From NCBI RefSeq assembly GCF_003991565.1, contig NZ_CP032819.1, positions 3,224,001 to 3,288,000 on the forward strand: 64,000 nt of DNA, in the 5' to 3' direction. This DNA is from Butyricimonas faecalis. Lineage in GTDB: Bacteria > Bacteroidota > Bacteroidia > Bacteroidales > Marinifilaceae. Each line of letters starts with the position of its first letter. Within the stretch, counting starts at the first letter, position 1. Under the pieces are notes generated by a model, which made no database searches, was not told the DNA's origin, and worked only from the letters and a program-made list of their open reading frames with translations. A program made the translations under genes and the position numbers. Below are positions 9,636-17,804 of the stretch, in pieces.

Positions 9636-11147
9636 TTAGTATTGTCTGGAATCCATGGATTGGAATACGTGGAAGCGAGTTTTACGTCCACCGCCTTCGA
9701 TGGAGAATTGTTCCGTGTGTTGAGAACCGTTTCGGGCATTCAAGCGAAGCGTGAGATTATTTGTTCCGTTGGATAATGGCAGGCGGGTGTAGGAGATGGA
9801 ATAAGGTAGTGTTTGCCAGTTGCGGGTATCTGCTTTTTCGGTAAGGCTGTTAGCAATGCCGACAGCAAAGCCTAGCCATTCGTTTTGCTTGCGGGCGGAA
9901 TACTCCAGTCCTTTTTTGGCAGCCACCCGGAGAAGGGAATTTGAAAATTCCCGTACCATTCGATCCCGTAAGGTTTTAAACGCGATTTCATTGATATTTT
10001 CGGCAAGTTCCAGCGGGTACGAGTGACTCCCTGTCACGAGAGTTCCCGTGGCGTAAAGCGGGGGACGTTCCATGTATTTAGGGAAGGCAACACGTAGGGT
10101 TTGCAGGTCGGCAATACTTTGCTTCTCGTTATCGCTGTATCTTGAGCCGAAAAAGAATGGGAACGAGAGTCCGAGAGCTTCATTGTGAAATACAACAGCT
10201 CCGTCTCCTCTTTTTTGCTTGACAAAGTTTACGCTCCATTCTGCTTTCACGGGGCCCATACCGTTCAGCCAGAAGAACACGAGTTGTCCGTTAGCAGGCG
10301 TTGGGGTATGTGTGTATGTCGTGTTGAACTCTTTCTCGTATTGTTTCAATTCTGCCATGAAACCGCAATTATAGGCGGTACGCATCAAATCCTGCTTTAG
10401 CTGTTCCGGGGCCTTCACGCCGAAGTTTTTGATGTAGTCGGACTGGTAGATCTCGTAAGCATTTCGGTAAGCGATGAAAGCATTGTTGTAATCCCCCGTG
10501 GCATCGTAGATCAGTCCCATTAATAAATGGGCGAAAGCATCTCGTTGATACCGGTTTTTGTTATCGGGATACTTGTCATTTAACCGGTTGAGTTTGATAT
10601 TGATTTTGCGGACTTCGACCAAGGCGCCTTCCATGTCATTCAAGTCGATATAATTCAAGGCTTTGTAGAAGTTAATCATGATAACTTCGAAATCTTCCGG
10701 TCGATAAGGGCGTGCTTCCGGGTTGGTAATCAAGGCTGCCGCTTCGGCTCCGACGTTACTGTGATACTCGTCGATCAGGTTTTCGGCTGTCTCGAAATAT
10801 TGATTACTGTGGGTGGGATTGCCAAGCATGAATTCCACGTATCCTTTGTTGAGATAATAGAGAATACGGTTTTTGCCCGTGGCTTGTTTTTTATCTTTGT
10901 CAAGCAGTTTATTGGCTTTCTCGAAATTTCCCATGTTGACGGCTGCTTGGAAATCAGCCGTTCGCTGGTACCAGGTGGCACATCCGGAGAAGAGAAAAAC
11001 GAGAAGAACAATTAAAAATTGAACGTTGAAAATGGAGAATGAATGATTTACCTTCTCCAATTCTCCTTCTTCGGGAAGGGGAGATGTGATGAGTGAGCAC
11101 TCTTTCCCTTTATTAAGGGGTGTTGGAGAAGGTAACGATATTTTCAT
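9636..11147 (-). CDS. COG3014-like lipoprotein with an unusually long signal n-region
   Basis: 503-residue predicted lipoprotein resembling the COG3014 family, which is often found beside LpoB-like genes. Lipobox LFSGC has its Cys at residue 56. The mature part begins with TPR-like helices (ADFQAAVNMGNFEKANKLL, IDLNDMEGALVEVRKIN, ATGDYNNAFIAYRNAYEIY) and continues into a beta-rich C-terminal domain. It lies 12 nt after the LpoB-like gene, so the two are probably co-transcribed. Odd feature: residues about 5-33 are encoded by an interspersed repeat (see 11050-11133), pushing the hydrophobic core far from the Met. An in-frame TTG at 11060 would give an ordinary 27-residue signal peptide and may be the real start. 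Confidence 0.72.
   Translation of the reverse strand: MKISLPSPTPLNKGKECSLITSPLPEEGELEKVNHSFSIFNVQFLIVLLVFLFSGCATWYQRTADFQAAVNMGNFEKANKLLDKDKKQATGKNRILYYLNKGYVEFMLGNPTHSNQYFETAENLIDEYHSNVGAEAAALITNPEARPYRPEDFEVIMINFYKALNYIDLNDMEGALVEVRKINIKLNRLNDKYPDNKNRYQRDAFAHLLMGLIYDATGDYNNAFIAYRNAYEIYQSDYIKNFGVKAPEQLKQDLMRTAYNCGFMAELKQYEKEFNTTYTHTPTPANGQLVFFWLNGMGPVKAEWSVNFVKQKRGDGAVVFHNEALGLSFPFFFGSRYSDNEKQSIADLQTLRVAFPKYMERPPLYATGTLVTGSHSYPLELAENINEIAFKTLRDRMVREFSNSLLRVAAKKGLEYSARKQNEWLGFAVGIANSLTEKADTRNWQTLPYSISYTRLPLSNGTNNLTLRLNARNGSQHTEQFSIEGGGRKTRFHVFQSMDSRQY
11050..11133. repeat. Interspersed inverted-repeat element inside a signal-peptide region
   Basis: Outer 11-bp inverted repeats (ACCTTCTCCAA at 11050-11060, TTGGAGAAGGT at 11123-11133) enclose smaller pyrimidine/purine-rich stems (CTCCTTCTTCGGGAAGGGGAG and CCCTTTATTAAGGG). 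The composition and layout resemble the element at 59924-59970. It lies wholly within the reading frame that starts at 11147 and is kept open. Confidence 0.6.
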
Positions 11148-11159
11148 CCGTTGGAATGA

Positions 11160-11756
11160 TTACAGTATTCGGTCACTGATTTGTTTTTTGATCTTCTTGT
11201 CTCCCATCCAGACAACCTCGTTGGTCTCGATATTCGTGAGTTGCAGGTCGATCTGGTAAGTTACGACTTTTTGTTTCTTGTATGCATCGACAATGCTATT
11301 GATTGTTCCTTGCAAGATAAAATCGGCACCCAGTTCTTTCCCCCACTTTTTGGTGGTTTCCGGTGACGCGTAATCTTGTTGTTCGGCTCTTTCTTTTCGA
11401 AGTTCATTCCGTTTTTCTCCGGCAACGACCAAACGGATGTTACCATCCCGGATAATTGCTTTCTCGATGTCTTTGATAAAAGTCTCAGAGTTGATGTGTT
11501 CATGACTTTTGTTTTCCACCAGTCCGACTACCACCACCGGGCGTTTGTCGTTTGCTTTCGTGTATCTGGGAAGCCAGGCAGAGGTAAGCACGTCTCCGAT
11601 CATTTCCTCGGAAACAAGCCGCGAGTCACTATCATTCCAGCGTCCGCTAAGGTCGATGGTTTCATTCGGGTCTACCCGTGTGATTTTTCGATTAGCACAT
11701 CCGTTAATCAAAGCAATGGTCAACACAACAAGTGTTCCGATAAATATTCTTCTCAT
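11160..11756 (-). CDS. LpoB-like penicillin-binding-protein activator lipoprotein
   Basis: 198-residue lipoprotein (lipobox LINGCANRK) of the LpoB family, whose E. coli member is an outer-membrane lipoprotein that stimulates the peptidoglycan synthase PBP1b. The family core is visible: PVVVVGLVENKSHEHINSETFIKDIEKAII, then KKWGKELGADFILQGTINSI and YQIDLQLTNIETNEVVW. The ATG at 11756 is chosen over an upstream in-frame TTG at 11783, because it gives a compact signal peptide. Paired with the COG3014-like gene. Whether it acts on a PBP here is inferred from the family. Confidence 0.82.
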   Translation of the reverse strand: MRRIFIGTLVVLTIALINGCANRKITRVDPNETIDLSGRWNDSDSRLVSEEMIGDVLTSAWLPRYTKANDKRPVVVVGLVENKSHEHINSETFIKDIEKAIIRDGNIRLVVAGEKRNELRKERAEQQDYASPETTKKWGKELGADFILQGTINSIVDAYKKQKVVTYQIDLQLTNIETNEVVWMGDKKIKKQISDRIL

Positions 11757-11835
11757 ATTCCGTTGTTTTAAGTTTTTATTCAATTTCCACGATCACATTG
11801 TGTGCTCTTGTAAAAGTTTATAACAATAATTTTAC

Positions 11836-11843
11836 CAAATATA
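11836..11843 (-). promoter_or_regulatory. -7 element upstream of the LpoB-like gene
   Basis: The minus strand reads TATATTTG, an exact TAnnTTTG match about 80 nt before the start codon; no good TTTG is seen at the -33 position. Confidence 0.4.
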
Positions 11844-11866
11844 CGTATTACTCGGTTTTGTGGATG

Positions 11867-12733
11867 TTAATTAGATTTAAAATTGATGAGACGCCCGATC
11901 ATTATGCCAGAATGTGATGTGATTCGTTGTAGGTAGTCGGGAAGTGTTTCCGTCGTAATGGACACTTTTTTATCGGATACCGAGGCATGAAGCAGGTATA
12001 CTTGTCCCTCATTTTCAATGGCAATGCCCACGTGAGCCGTGTCGAGCCCTTTTTTCTTCGTGGTGATCAGTATAATGTCCCCGGTTTTGATTTGTCCCGC
12101 GAAAGGAAGCACTTTTTCTTTCGGGATATAGTAATACGCTCTGCCGTTAATTGCCTTTTCGATATCAATTATTTTTGTTACGAGGGTGGAATCCTGTATT
12201 AGGGCCGGGTATTTTTTCCAGTTTTGAGAGATAAATGATACTTTATTGGGAAAAGGAATACCCCCTTTTTCTTTCGTGATATCTTCCAATATATTTCGGC
12301 AGGTCATCTCGTATAACCAGTCGGAAGAGTAGTGTAGACGTGACGTGTAATCGACTATTTCCCCGTTCCGGTATCGAATTTCCTGCAAATTCTTTTGGAA
12401 TTGAGGAATACTTTCTTCTTCGTACTTATCTAGTCGTGCCAGGGCAATGACGTTGTCGACGAAAGTCACGCAATCAAATTCTTGTAGATCGACAACCAGT
12501 TCCTCTTGGGGATTGATGTCCAAAGTTCCTCCTGCGTAAGGCGTTTCGAGAAAATAGCGTCCGATGGCGACTACTTTTTCGTTGAGCGGAAGTTTGTTGA
12601 TTTCCTTTTGATTGGCGTATTCGAAAAAATGTTTTAACAAAGTTTGATCTTTCTGATGCACGGAATCAACGGGAGAGCAAGCAAAAGCTCCGAATGAAAA
12701 GGTGATCAGGAATAGAAAGACTAAATTCTTCAT
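11867..12733 (-). CDS. DUF1460 (NlpC/P60-like amidase) secreted protein
   Basis: 288-residue exported protein of the DUF1460 family, which has a papain-like cysteine-peptidase fold and includes cell-wall amidases acting on muropeptides. The likely catalytic Cys is in LQEFDCVTFVDNVIALARL (about residue 101), and the His is in LDTAHVGIAIENEG near the C-terminus. A signal peptide (MKNLVFLFLITFSFGAFACS) is followed by ~30 helical residues. The ATG at 12733 is taken because the longer frame from 12787 would put charged residues before the signal. It lies 77 bp from pheS on the same strand. The peptidoglycan role is from the family. Confidence 0.85.
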   Translation of the reverse strand: MKNLVFLFLITFSFGAFACSPVDSVHQKDQTLLKHFFEYANQKEINKLPLNEKVVAIGRYFLETPYAGGTLDINPQEELVVDLQEFDCVTFVDNVIALARLDKYEEESIPQFQKNLQEIRYRNGEIVDYTSRLHYSSDWLYEMTCRNILEDITKEKGGIPFPNKVSFISQNWKKYPALIQDSTLVTKIIDIEKAINGRAYYYIPKEKVLPFAGQIKTGDIILITTKKKGLDTAHVGIAIENEGQVYLLHASVSDKKVSITTETLPDYLQRITSHSGIMIGRLINFKSN

Positions 12734-12810
12734 AGCAACCGGTGTTTGCGAATAAAAAATGAGGAGTCGTGTTACCGACATCCTCATCTCTCTTGTGTTG
12801 TGTTTATATA

Positions 12811-13833
12811 TTATTTGCCTGCGGCCGAAAATTGTTCAAGGAAACGGATGTCGTTCTCGAAAAAGAGGCGTATATCCTTAATGCCGTATTTTAGCATGGT
12901 GATACGTTCGATACCCATACCGAGTGCAAACCCGGTATATTTTTCCTTGTCTATACCATTTAGTTCCAAAACATTGGGGTCAACCATTCCACACCCGAGA
13001 ATTTCCAACCATCCGGTTCCCTTACACACGTTGCAACCTTTTCCATGACATAGGGTACAGGAAACGTCCATCTCTGCCGATGGCTCCGTGAAAGGGAAGT
13101 ATGACGGACGGAGACGAATTTGCGTGTCCGGTCCGAAAAGTTCTTTCGCGAAATAGGTAAGTGTTTGCTTTAAATCGGCGAATGAAACATTCTCATCGAT
13201 GTAAAGAGCCTCAATCTGATGGAAAATACAATGTGCCCGGGCCGAAATTGCTTCGTTACGGAACACTCTTCCGGGAGTAACCAAGCGAATCGGGGGACGG
13301 TGAGCTTCCATATCTCGCACTTGCACGGATGAAGTATGCGTGTGTAGCACGATGTCCGGATTCTTGCTGATAAAGAACGTATCCTGCATGTCACGAGCCG
13401 GGTGTTCTTCCGGGAAGTTCAACGCGGAAAAGTTATGCCAGTCATCCTCGATTTCCGGTCCTTCGGAAATGGTGAATCCAAGTTTATTGAAGATTGCCAG
13501 AATTTCATTTTTCACGATAGCTAACGGGTGACGGGTTCCCAATTTTAAGGGATCTCCCGGCATCGTCAAGTCTATGCCGCTTACATCTTCTTCCGCGTTA
13601 GAAAGTAACTCTTTCAACTCGTTGATTTTTGCCAAAGCCGTGTTCTTCAATTCATTTAATTCTTGTCCCATGGCTTTTTTCTGATCCGCGGGTACGGTTT
13701 TAAAATCATCAAAGAGAGCAGCGATAGTTCCTTTTTTGCTTAAATGCTTGATTCTGAACTGTTCTACTTCTTCTAGGCTCTTTGCCTGGAAGCCGGCTAT
13801 TTCAGCACTGAGTTGTTTTATCTTGTCTAACAT
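12811..13833 (-). CDS. pheS: Phenylalanine--tRNA ligase alpha subunit
   Basis: Catalytic subunit of PheRS, which charges tRNA-Phe as an alpha2beta2 enzyme. The 340-residue product has an N-terminal coiled coil (1-85), class II motif 2 (FRNEAISARAHCIFHQIEALYID), a Cys cluster CTLCHGKGCNVCKGTGW as found in many bacterial PheS proteins, and motif 3 (GFALGMGIERITMLKYGIKDIR). pheT is not in the window, so the two subunits are unlinked here, as in many Bacteroidota. A -7 element lies at 13862-13869. Confidence 0.97.
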   Translation of the reverse strand: MLDKIKQLSAEIAGFQAKSLEEVEQFRIKHLSKKGTIAALFDDFKTVPADQKKAMGQELNELKNTALAKINELKELLSNAEEDVSGIDLTMPGDPLKLGTRHPLAIVKNEILAIFNKLGFTISEGPEIEDDWHNFSALNFPEEHPARDMQDTFFISKNPDIVLHTHTSSVQVRDMEAHRPPIRLVTPGRVFRNEAISARAHCIFHQIEALYIDENVSFADLKQTLTYFAKELFGPDTQIRLRPSYFPFTEPSAEMDVSCTLCHGKGCNVCKGTGWLEILGCGMVDPNVLELNGIDKEKYTGFALGMGIERITMLKYGIKDIRLFFENDIRFLEQFSAAGK

Positions 13834-13861
13834 CTTCTCAAAATTTGAAATCTTTGGTGGA

Positions 13862-13869
13862 CAAAGTTA
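13862..13869 (-). promoter_or_regulatory. -7 element upstream of pheS
   Basis: The minus strand reads TAACTTTG, fitting TAnnTTTG, about 29 nt before the pheS ATG. No clear -33 TTTG is seen. Confidence 0.4.
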
Positions 13870-13922
13870 ATAAAAAGTCTTGTAATCTTCCATTTTAATG
13901 GACAAGATTTTCCCCGGAGTGG

Positions 13923-14345
13923 TTATACTTTCCGGTTTTTTAGTTTCTTGTATAGGTAATCAACAAATTTGTCTTTCTGTTTTTTCGCCGTGGGGTATAA
14001 CAGACAGCCGACCACGCCCCCGAGGACATCGGCAAACAGGTCCCACCAATCTCCACCCCGGTTGAAGTATTTGAATTGCAGGACTTCGATAAGTCCCCCG
14101 TATATAAAACTGAAGCTGATGGTGATCATGTAAATCTTCCGTAAAGATAGTTGGGTTTGGTAACGGAGTTCGCTACACAGGAAAATTGACATGATGAAAA
14201 ACATCCCGAAATGCACAACTTTATCAAGATGAGGGATATTCAGTTTCGGGTCAGGAATCGAATCTGATGGAATGGCGCATAAGAAAAAGATTACTCCTGC
14301 CCAGATAATATTTCTCCCTAGTAAGGAGTATTTGCGTGGTATCAT
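13923..14345 (-). CDS. VanZ-like membrane protein
   Basis: 140-residue integral membrane protein of the VanZ-like family: four hydrophobic segments, with the conserved FLCAIPSDSIP, HLDKVVHFGMFF and YGGLIEVLQ stretches (Asp-Lys-His and Glu typical of the family) and GGDWWDLFADVLGGVVG. Basic C-terminus (QKDKFVDYLYKKLKNRK). Starts one base before the stop of the cyclophilin gene upstream, so likely translated in the same message. VanZ itself affects teicoplanin resistance; the role in Gram-negative anaerobes is unknown. Confidence 0.85.
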   Translation of the reverse strand: MIPRKYSLLGRNIIWAGVIFFLCAIPSDSIPDPKLNIPHLDKVVHFGMFFIMSIFLCSELRYQTQLSLRKIYMITISFSFIYGGLIEVLQFKYFNRGGDWWDLFADVLGGVVGCLLYPTAKKQKDKFVDYLYKKLKNRKV

Positions 14346-14346
14346 G

Positions 14347-15174
14347 TTACTCTATTATTTTTACACTGATTATTCTTACGTCTTTGAACGGACGATCCTG
14401 TCTATCCGTGGGTAGAGCGGCAATTTTATCCAGAACATCGAAGCCTTCGATGAGTTCTCCGAAAACCGTGTACTCTTTATCCAAGTGGTGAACTCCGCCT
14501 AACGTGGTGTATGCCTTTCTTTTTTCATCATCCATGTAGAGTTTGTCCGTGTTGTTTTCCCATTCGAAATTGATGTCCGATTTGATCTTTTCCGCAATAG
14601 CCCGGAATTCAGGTACTTTCTTTTGCGCCCTCAAGGTGTCAAGAATAGCTTTTTTTTCCGGTGTATAATACTTTTTCTGGATGGCTTTTTTAATGGGGAC
14701 GTTTATTGATTTCTCGATTTTGTCCAGTTCTTCCGGCGTGTATTTTTTACCGACCACGAAATAGAATTGTGCAATATCCGATTCTTTGAAGACATTTACC
14801 CGGTCCGGTTGGCGAGGAGCGGCTAGGGCTCCTTTCTTGTGATAATGGTGAGGCTTGATCTCCGCGTCGATCGTGACGCCTTTACCGTAGCCGATGGCTT
14901 GTCCGGCAATGGCATTTCGACTGTCTGAAGAACCTCCTTGTATCACGAAATTTTTAACAACACGATAAAATAATGTCCCGTTATAATGGCCGGATTTTGC
15001 CAGCCGGATGAAATTATCCCGGTGCAAGGGGGTATCGTTGTATAGTTTTGCTTTTAAGTTTCCCATGTTGGTTTCGATTAAAACAACATGCTCTTTCTCC
15101 TGACTTCTTGACATCAAGGGAAGTAGGGCGAACGTTAGGGATAAAAGTGAGAGCGTTAAAAGTTTATGATACAT
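14347..15174 (-). CDS. Exported peptidyl-prolyl cis-trans isomerase, cyclophilin type
   Basis: 275-residue cyclophilin with a signal peptide (MYHKLLTLSLLSLTFALLPL), expected in the periplasm as a prolyl isomerase helping protein folding. Typical motifs: HRDNFIRLAKSGHYNGTLFY, RVVKNFVIQGGSSDS, and near the C-terminus TVFGELIEGFDVLDKIAALPTD. The cyclophilin core is split by a charged helical insertion (about residues 125-205), common in Bacteroidota homologues. The ATG at 15174 is chosen because the longer frame (to 15372) overlaps the upstream permease gene and lacks a signal. Confidence 0.92.
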   Translation of the reverse strand: MYHKLLTLSLLSLTFALLPLMSRSQEKEHVVLIETNMGNLKAKLYNDTPLHRDNFIRLAKSGHYNGTLFYRVVKNFVIQGGSSDSRNAIAGQAIGYGKGVTIDAEIKPHHYHKKGALAAPRQPDRVNVFKESDIAQFYFVVGKKYTPEELDKIEKSINVPIKKAIQKKYYTPEKKAILDTLRAQKKVPEFRAIAEKIKSDINFEWENNTDKLYMDDEKRKAYTTLGGVHHLDKEYTVFGELIEGFDVLDKIAALPTDRQDRPFKDVRIISVKIIE

Positions 15175-15188
15175 GGTGTGATTCTTAT

Positions 15189-16397
15189 TTATGATTTGAC
15201 GATTTTGTTTACGAGATATTTTACCGGGAAACGCGAGGCCAGATAACCGATGGTGATCACCGTGACCATGATAATCAGAATATCCGATGCGATGACTTTT
15301 ACCGGGTACGCGCTGACAATGTAGCTCCCGTTGCCGAGTGTAATAAACCCGTAATATTCTTGTAACAAGCATAATATAGTACCTAGAACCAGTCCGATCA
15401 AAGCCCCGAGTCCGGTAATCAAGTTACCTTCCAACGTGAAAATCGAGGTTATTTTTTCTTTGCTCATCCCGAGAGCCTGGTAAATCCCGATATCTTCTTT
15501 TTTGTCAATGATGAGCATTGATACAGAACCGATAATATTGAAGGATGCGATTAACAGGATGAATAGCAGGATTAGGAAGACTGCCAGTTTCTCCGATTTC
15601 ATCATGGCATAAAAGGATCGGTTCAAGTCATATTTATCCTCCACTTTGTACGTCGGTTGTAATTGCACGGATAGCTCTTTTTTTAATGACTCCGTTTGGT
15701 CCGGGTCTTTTAGCTTTATCTCTATTTTAGAGATTTGTCCCGGAACTCCGAATAGCTCCCTTGCTGTTTCTATTCCGGTGATCACGTATTTACCGTCAAT
15801 ATCCTGTTGTGCCGAGAATATTCCGAGAGGATATATTTGTTGGCTGTTTAGTGCAGAACTTGATGCGGAGGAAGCTTTTCGATCCGGGTAGTAGAACGTG
15901 ACGGGGGAGAGGCTGCCCAATCTGATTTTTAAAGCTGCGGCAATACCGTAGCCCATGACTACGGCTGGTTTACCGTCTTTTTCGAGAGAGTAAATACCAC
16001 CAACAATGGAAGGGCGTATATTTACGTGTTCGGCATAAGTCGAATCGACTCCTTTTACAACTACCGGAACTAGCTTGTCCCCGAATTTCACGAGAGAATT
16101 TTCTTCCACGACGGGATCGCAGGAAGAGATTTCCGGCATACGAGTTAGTCGATGAATTAGAATCGTGTCGGTCGTAATGAATTTCCCTTTTGCCGGGGCA
16201 ATCGTAAGGTCCGGGGTGAAACAGTCGGTAGCTTCCGTGAGGAGCGTGTCGATTCCGTTGAACACGGAGAGTACGACAATAAGAGCCGTAGTGCCAATTG
16301 CGACACCGACCATGCTGATGATGGAAATGATGTTTATGGCATTCTGTTTCTTTTTTGAAAACAGGTATCTCCGTGCAATGAATATCGACAGATTCAT
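15189..16397 (-). CDS. FtsX/LolE-like ABC transporter permease
   Basis: 402-residue permease of the LolC/LolE (MacB-FtsX) type, which works with an ATPase to move lipoproteins or other substrates out of the inner membrane. One N-terminal transmembrane helix (about 20-45), a large periplasmic domain (50-260), then three helices (about 265-290, 320-345, 365-385), with the FtsX signature region ending LVNKIVKS. The ATPase partner is not adjacent. Thirteen bases separate it from rbfA upstream; the rbfA-permease pair is familiar in Bacteroidota. Confidence 0.88.
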   Translation of the reverse strand: MNLSIFIARRYLFSKKKQNAINIISIISMVGVAIGTTALIVVLSVFNGIDTLLTEATDCFTPDLTIAPAKGKFITTDTILIHRLTRMPEISSCDPVVEENSLVKFGDKLVPVVVKGVDSTYAEHVNIRPSIVGGIYSLEKDGKPAVVMGYGIAAALKIRLGSLSPVTFYYPDRKASSASSSALNSQQIYPLGIFSAQQDIDGKYVITGIETARELFGVPGQISKIEIKLKDPDQTESLKKELSVQLQPTYKVEDKYDLNRSFYAMMKSEKLAVFLILLFILLIASFNIIGSVSMLIIDKKEDIGIYQALGMSKEKITSIFTLEGNLITGLGALIGLVLGTILCLLQEYYGFITLGNGSYIVSAYPVKVIASDILIIMVTVITIGYLASRFPVKYLVNKIVKS

Positions 16398-16409
16398 CGT
16401 GGACGCGGG

Positions 16410-16748
16410 TTATTGTTTCAACAGAGAATCGATTTTATCGATGTAATCGAGGCTATCGTCCACGAAAAATTTGAGCTCCGGGATGATTCGTGTTTGTTTG
16501 CCAATCTTCTTTCCAAGGATAAAACGAATGCTTTTGTTTTTTTCCGTCAAGCTCTCCAGAACCTTTTCCGTCAAGCTCGATGGGAATATACTAAGGTAAA
16601 CTCTGGCATACGACATATCCGGGCTAACTCGCACTGCTGTAACGGATAACATGGCGCCTGCGGTGAATTCTTTACACTCTTTCTGAAACATTTCGCTTAG
16701 GTCCCGTTGGATTAAGCGACCAACTTTATTTTGTCTAATTGAGTCCAT
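16410..16748 (-). CDS. rbfA: Ribosome-binding factor A
   Basis: 112-residue RbfA, a KH-like-fold factor that matures the 5' end of 16S rRNA in the 30S subunit and is needed in the cold. Recognised by MDSIRQNKVGRLIQRDLSEMF, LSVTAVRVSPDMSYARVYLSIF and the C-terminal RIIPELKFFVDDSLDYIDKIDSLL. The ATG at 16748 gives the usual family length; the longer frame to 16871 would run into the divergent tRNA gene. First gene of the minus-strand run down to VanZ. Confidence 0.96.
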   Translation of the reverse strand: MDSIRQNKVGRLIQRDLSEMFQKECKEFTAGAMLSVTAVRVSPDMSYARVYLSIFPSSLTEKVLESLTEKNKSIRFILGKKIGKQTRIIPELKFFVDDSLDYIDKIDSLLKQ

Positions 16749-16816
16749 ATCTGAAGAAAAATATTTTATGCGATAAAATTTTTTACAAATATAGTGATTA
16801 TAATTGATACTTTTAT

Positions 16817-16824
16817 TATCTTTG
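16817..16824 (+). promoter_or_regulatory. -7 promoter element of tRNA-Pro
   Basis: TATCTTTG matches TAnnTTTG exactly and ends 17 nt before the mature tRNA 5' end. No convincing -33 TTTG. Confidence 0.55.
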
Positions 16825-16841
16825 CCCTCGCAAAACAGGAA

Positions 16842-16914
16842 CGAGATGTAGCGCAGTTGGTAGCGCGCCACGTTCGGGACGTGGAGGCCGCTGGTTCAAG
16901 TCCAGTCATCTCGA
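16842..16914 (+). tRNA. tRNA-Pro (anticodon CGG)
   Basis: A 73-nt cloverleaf: acceptor arms CGAGATG (16842-16848) and CATCTCG (16907-16913) with discriminator A, D-arm GCGC...GCGC, anticodon stem CCACG/CGTGG with loop TTCGGGA giving anticodon CGG, and a T-arm with GGTTCAAGTCC. The CCA end is not encoded. Followed at once by a terminator. Confidence 0.95.
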
Positions 16915-16922
16915 CAAAAAAT

Positions 16923-16954
16923 AGACGCTCTGATCATCAGAGCGTCTTTTTTTA
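16923..16954 (+). terminator. Terminator of tRNA-Pro
   Basis: An 11-bp perfect stem (AGACGCTCTGA / TCAGAGCGTCT) with a 3-nt loop and a run of seven T's, 8 nt after the tRNA. Confidence 0.92.
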
Positions 16955-17009
16955 TTAACTCGCATAACACTTTCTGAGTGCTCCACCTATTTTTGCACGT
17001 GAGCCCTTT

Positions 17010-17555
17010 TTACATCTGAATTGATTGAAAAATACTTATTGCAAACATGAATTTTAGATGTTTAATTTTTTGATCGTTACCGATGATATTCCATTTTAAT
17101 GATTTTTTAAATTTTGTTTCCATTTCAAAGAATCTATCAGCAGAAAATTTAGATAACACGGGATTCTTCTTGGCAAATGAAAATTCCATTTCGATAATAT
17201 TCCCGCTTTTATCTAGAACAACCCAAATCCCAAATGTTCCTCTTACCGTTTTTAGTTGATCTAGTTCTTGTGGTGTGAAAGAGTTTTTAAATATCTTCAT
17301 GAGATATTCAAAATTAAATTTTGGTTCACTATTTACCCCGTACTCTTCTGGGACCTGTTTACCATCATCAAAATACATACTAGGAATGGTATCCTTGTTT
17401 TGAATATTTCTCATTTTAATTGCGCTTAATATGAATACCCGTTCATAACTAGCGTTTTTACCTCTAAGAGTATCCTTGGGAAATGATCGTGCGTTTAAGT
17501 TTAAGACAATTGCTGTCAATATTAATGTTAATAATGTTACTTTCATGATATTCAT
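17010..17555 (-). CDS. Secreted protein of unknown function (paralogue of the gene at 20577)
   Basis: 181-residue exported protein with signal peptide (MNIMKVTLLTLILTAIVLNLNA; cleavage after LNA likely). I do not recognise the family. It is a close paralogue of the product at 20577: both carry RSFPKDTLRGKNASY, FILSAIKMRNIQNKDT, YFDDGKQV, KKNPVLSKFSADRFFE and end in IKHLKFM/LAIS. The central strand pattern VVLDKSGNIIEMEFSF recalls the VDxxGxVxxVEFS stretch of the secreted proteins at 52541 and 53555, and loosely the TonB C-terminal fold; distant kinship is an inference. No enzyme motif is visible. Confidence 0.7.
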   Translation of the reverse strand: MNIMKVTLLTLILTAIVLNLNARSFPKDTLRGKNASYERVFILSAIKMRNIQNKDTIPSMYFDDGKQVPEEYGVNSEPKFNFEYLMKIFKNSFTPQELDQLKTVRGTFGIWVVLDKSGNIIEMEFSFAKKNPVLSKFSADRFFEMETKFKKSLKWNIIGNDQKIKHLKFMFAISIFQSIQM

Positions 17556-17740
17556 TTTTTCATTTAATTTTTATGTTAGATTTTTAACGGTCTAGCACAA
17601 CAATTTGAGAAATAAGCATTTAGCTGATTATTTGAGAAATAGCGATAACGAATTGGCAACCGTACGATTTTCAATCGTTATGCTGTCAAATAACTCAATG
17701 TAAATTTAATTAATTTATAAGATATACCAAAGTGTACGTT

Positions 17741-17775
17741 AAAAAAAGACGGGCAGCACAAAGGCAACCCGTCTT
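17741..17775 (-). terminator. Terminator of the leucine-rich repeat gene
   Basis: On the minus strand AAGACGGG pairs with CCCGTCTT around a 14-nt loop and is followed by seven T's, about 30 nt after the stop at 17805. Confidence 0.88.
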
Positions 17776-17804
17776 AAAGTTCTTCCGATAGGATTCGTGA
17801 TTAT

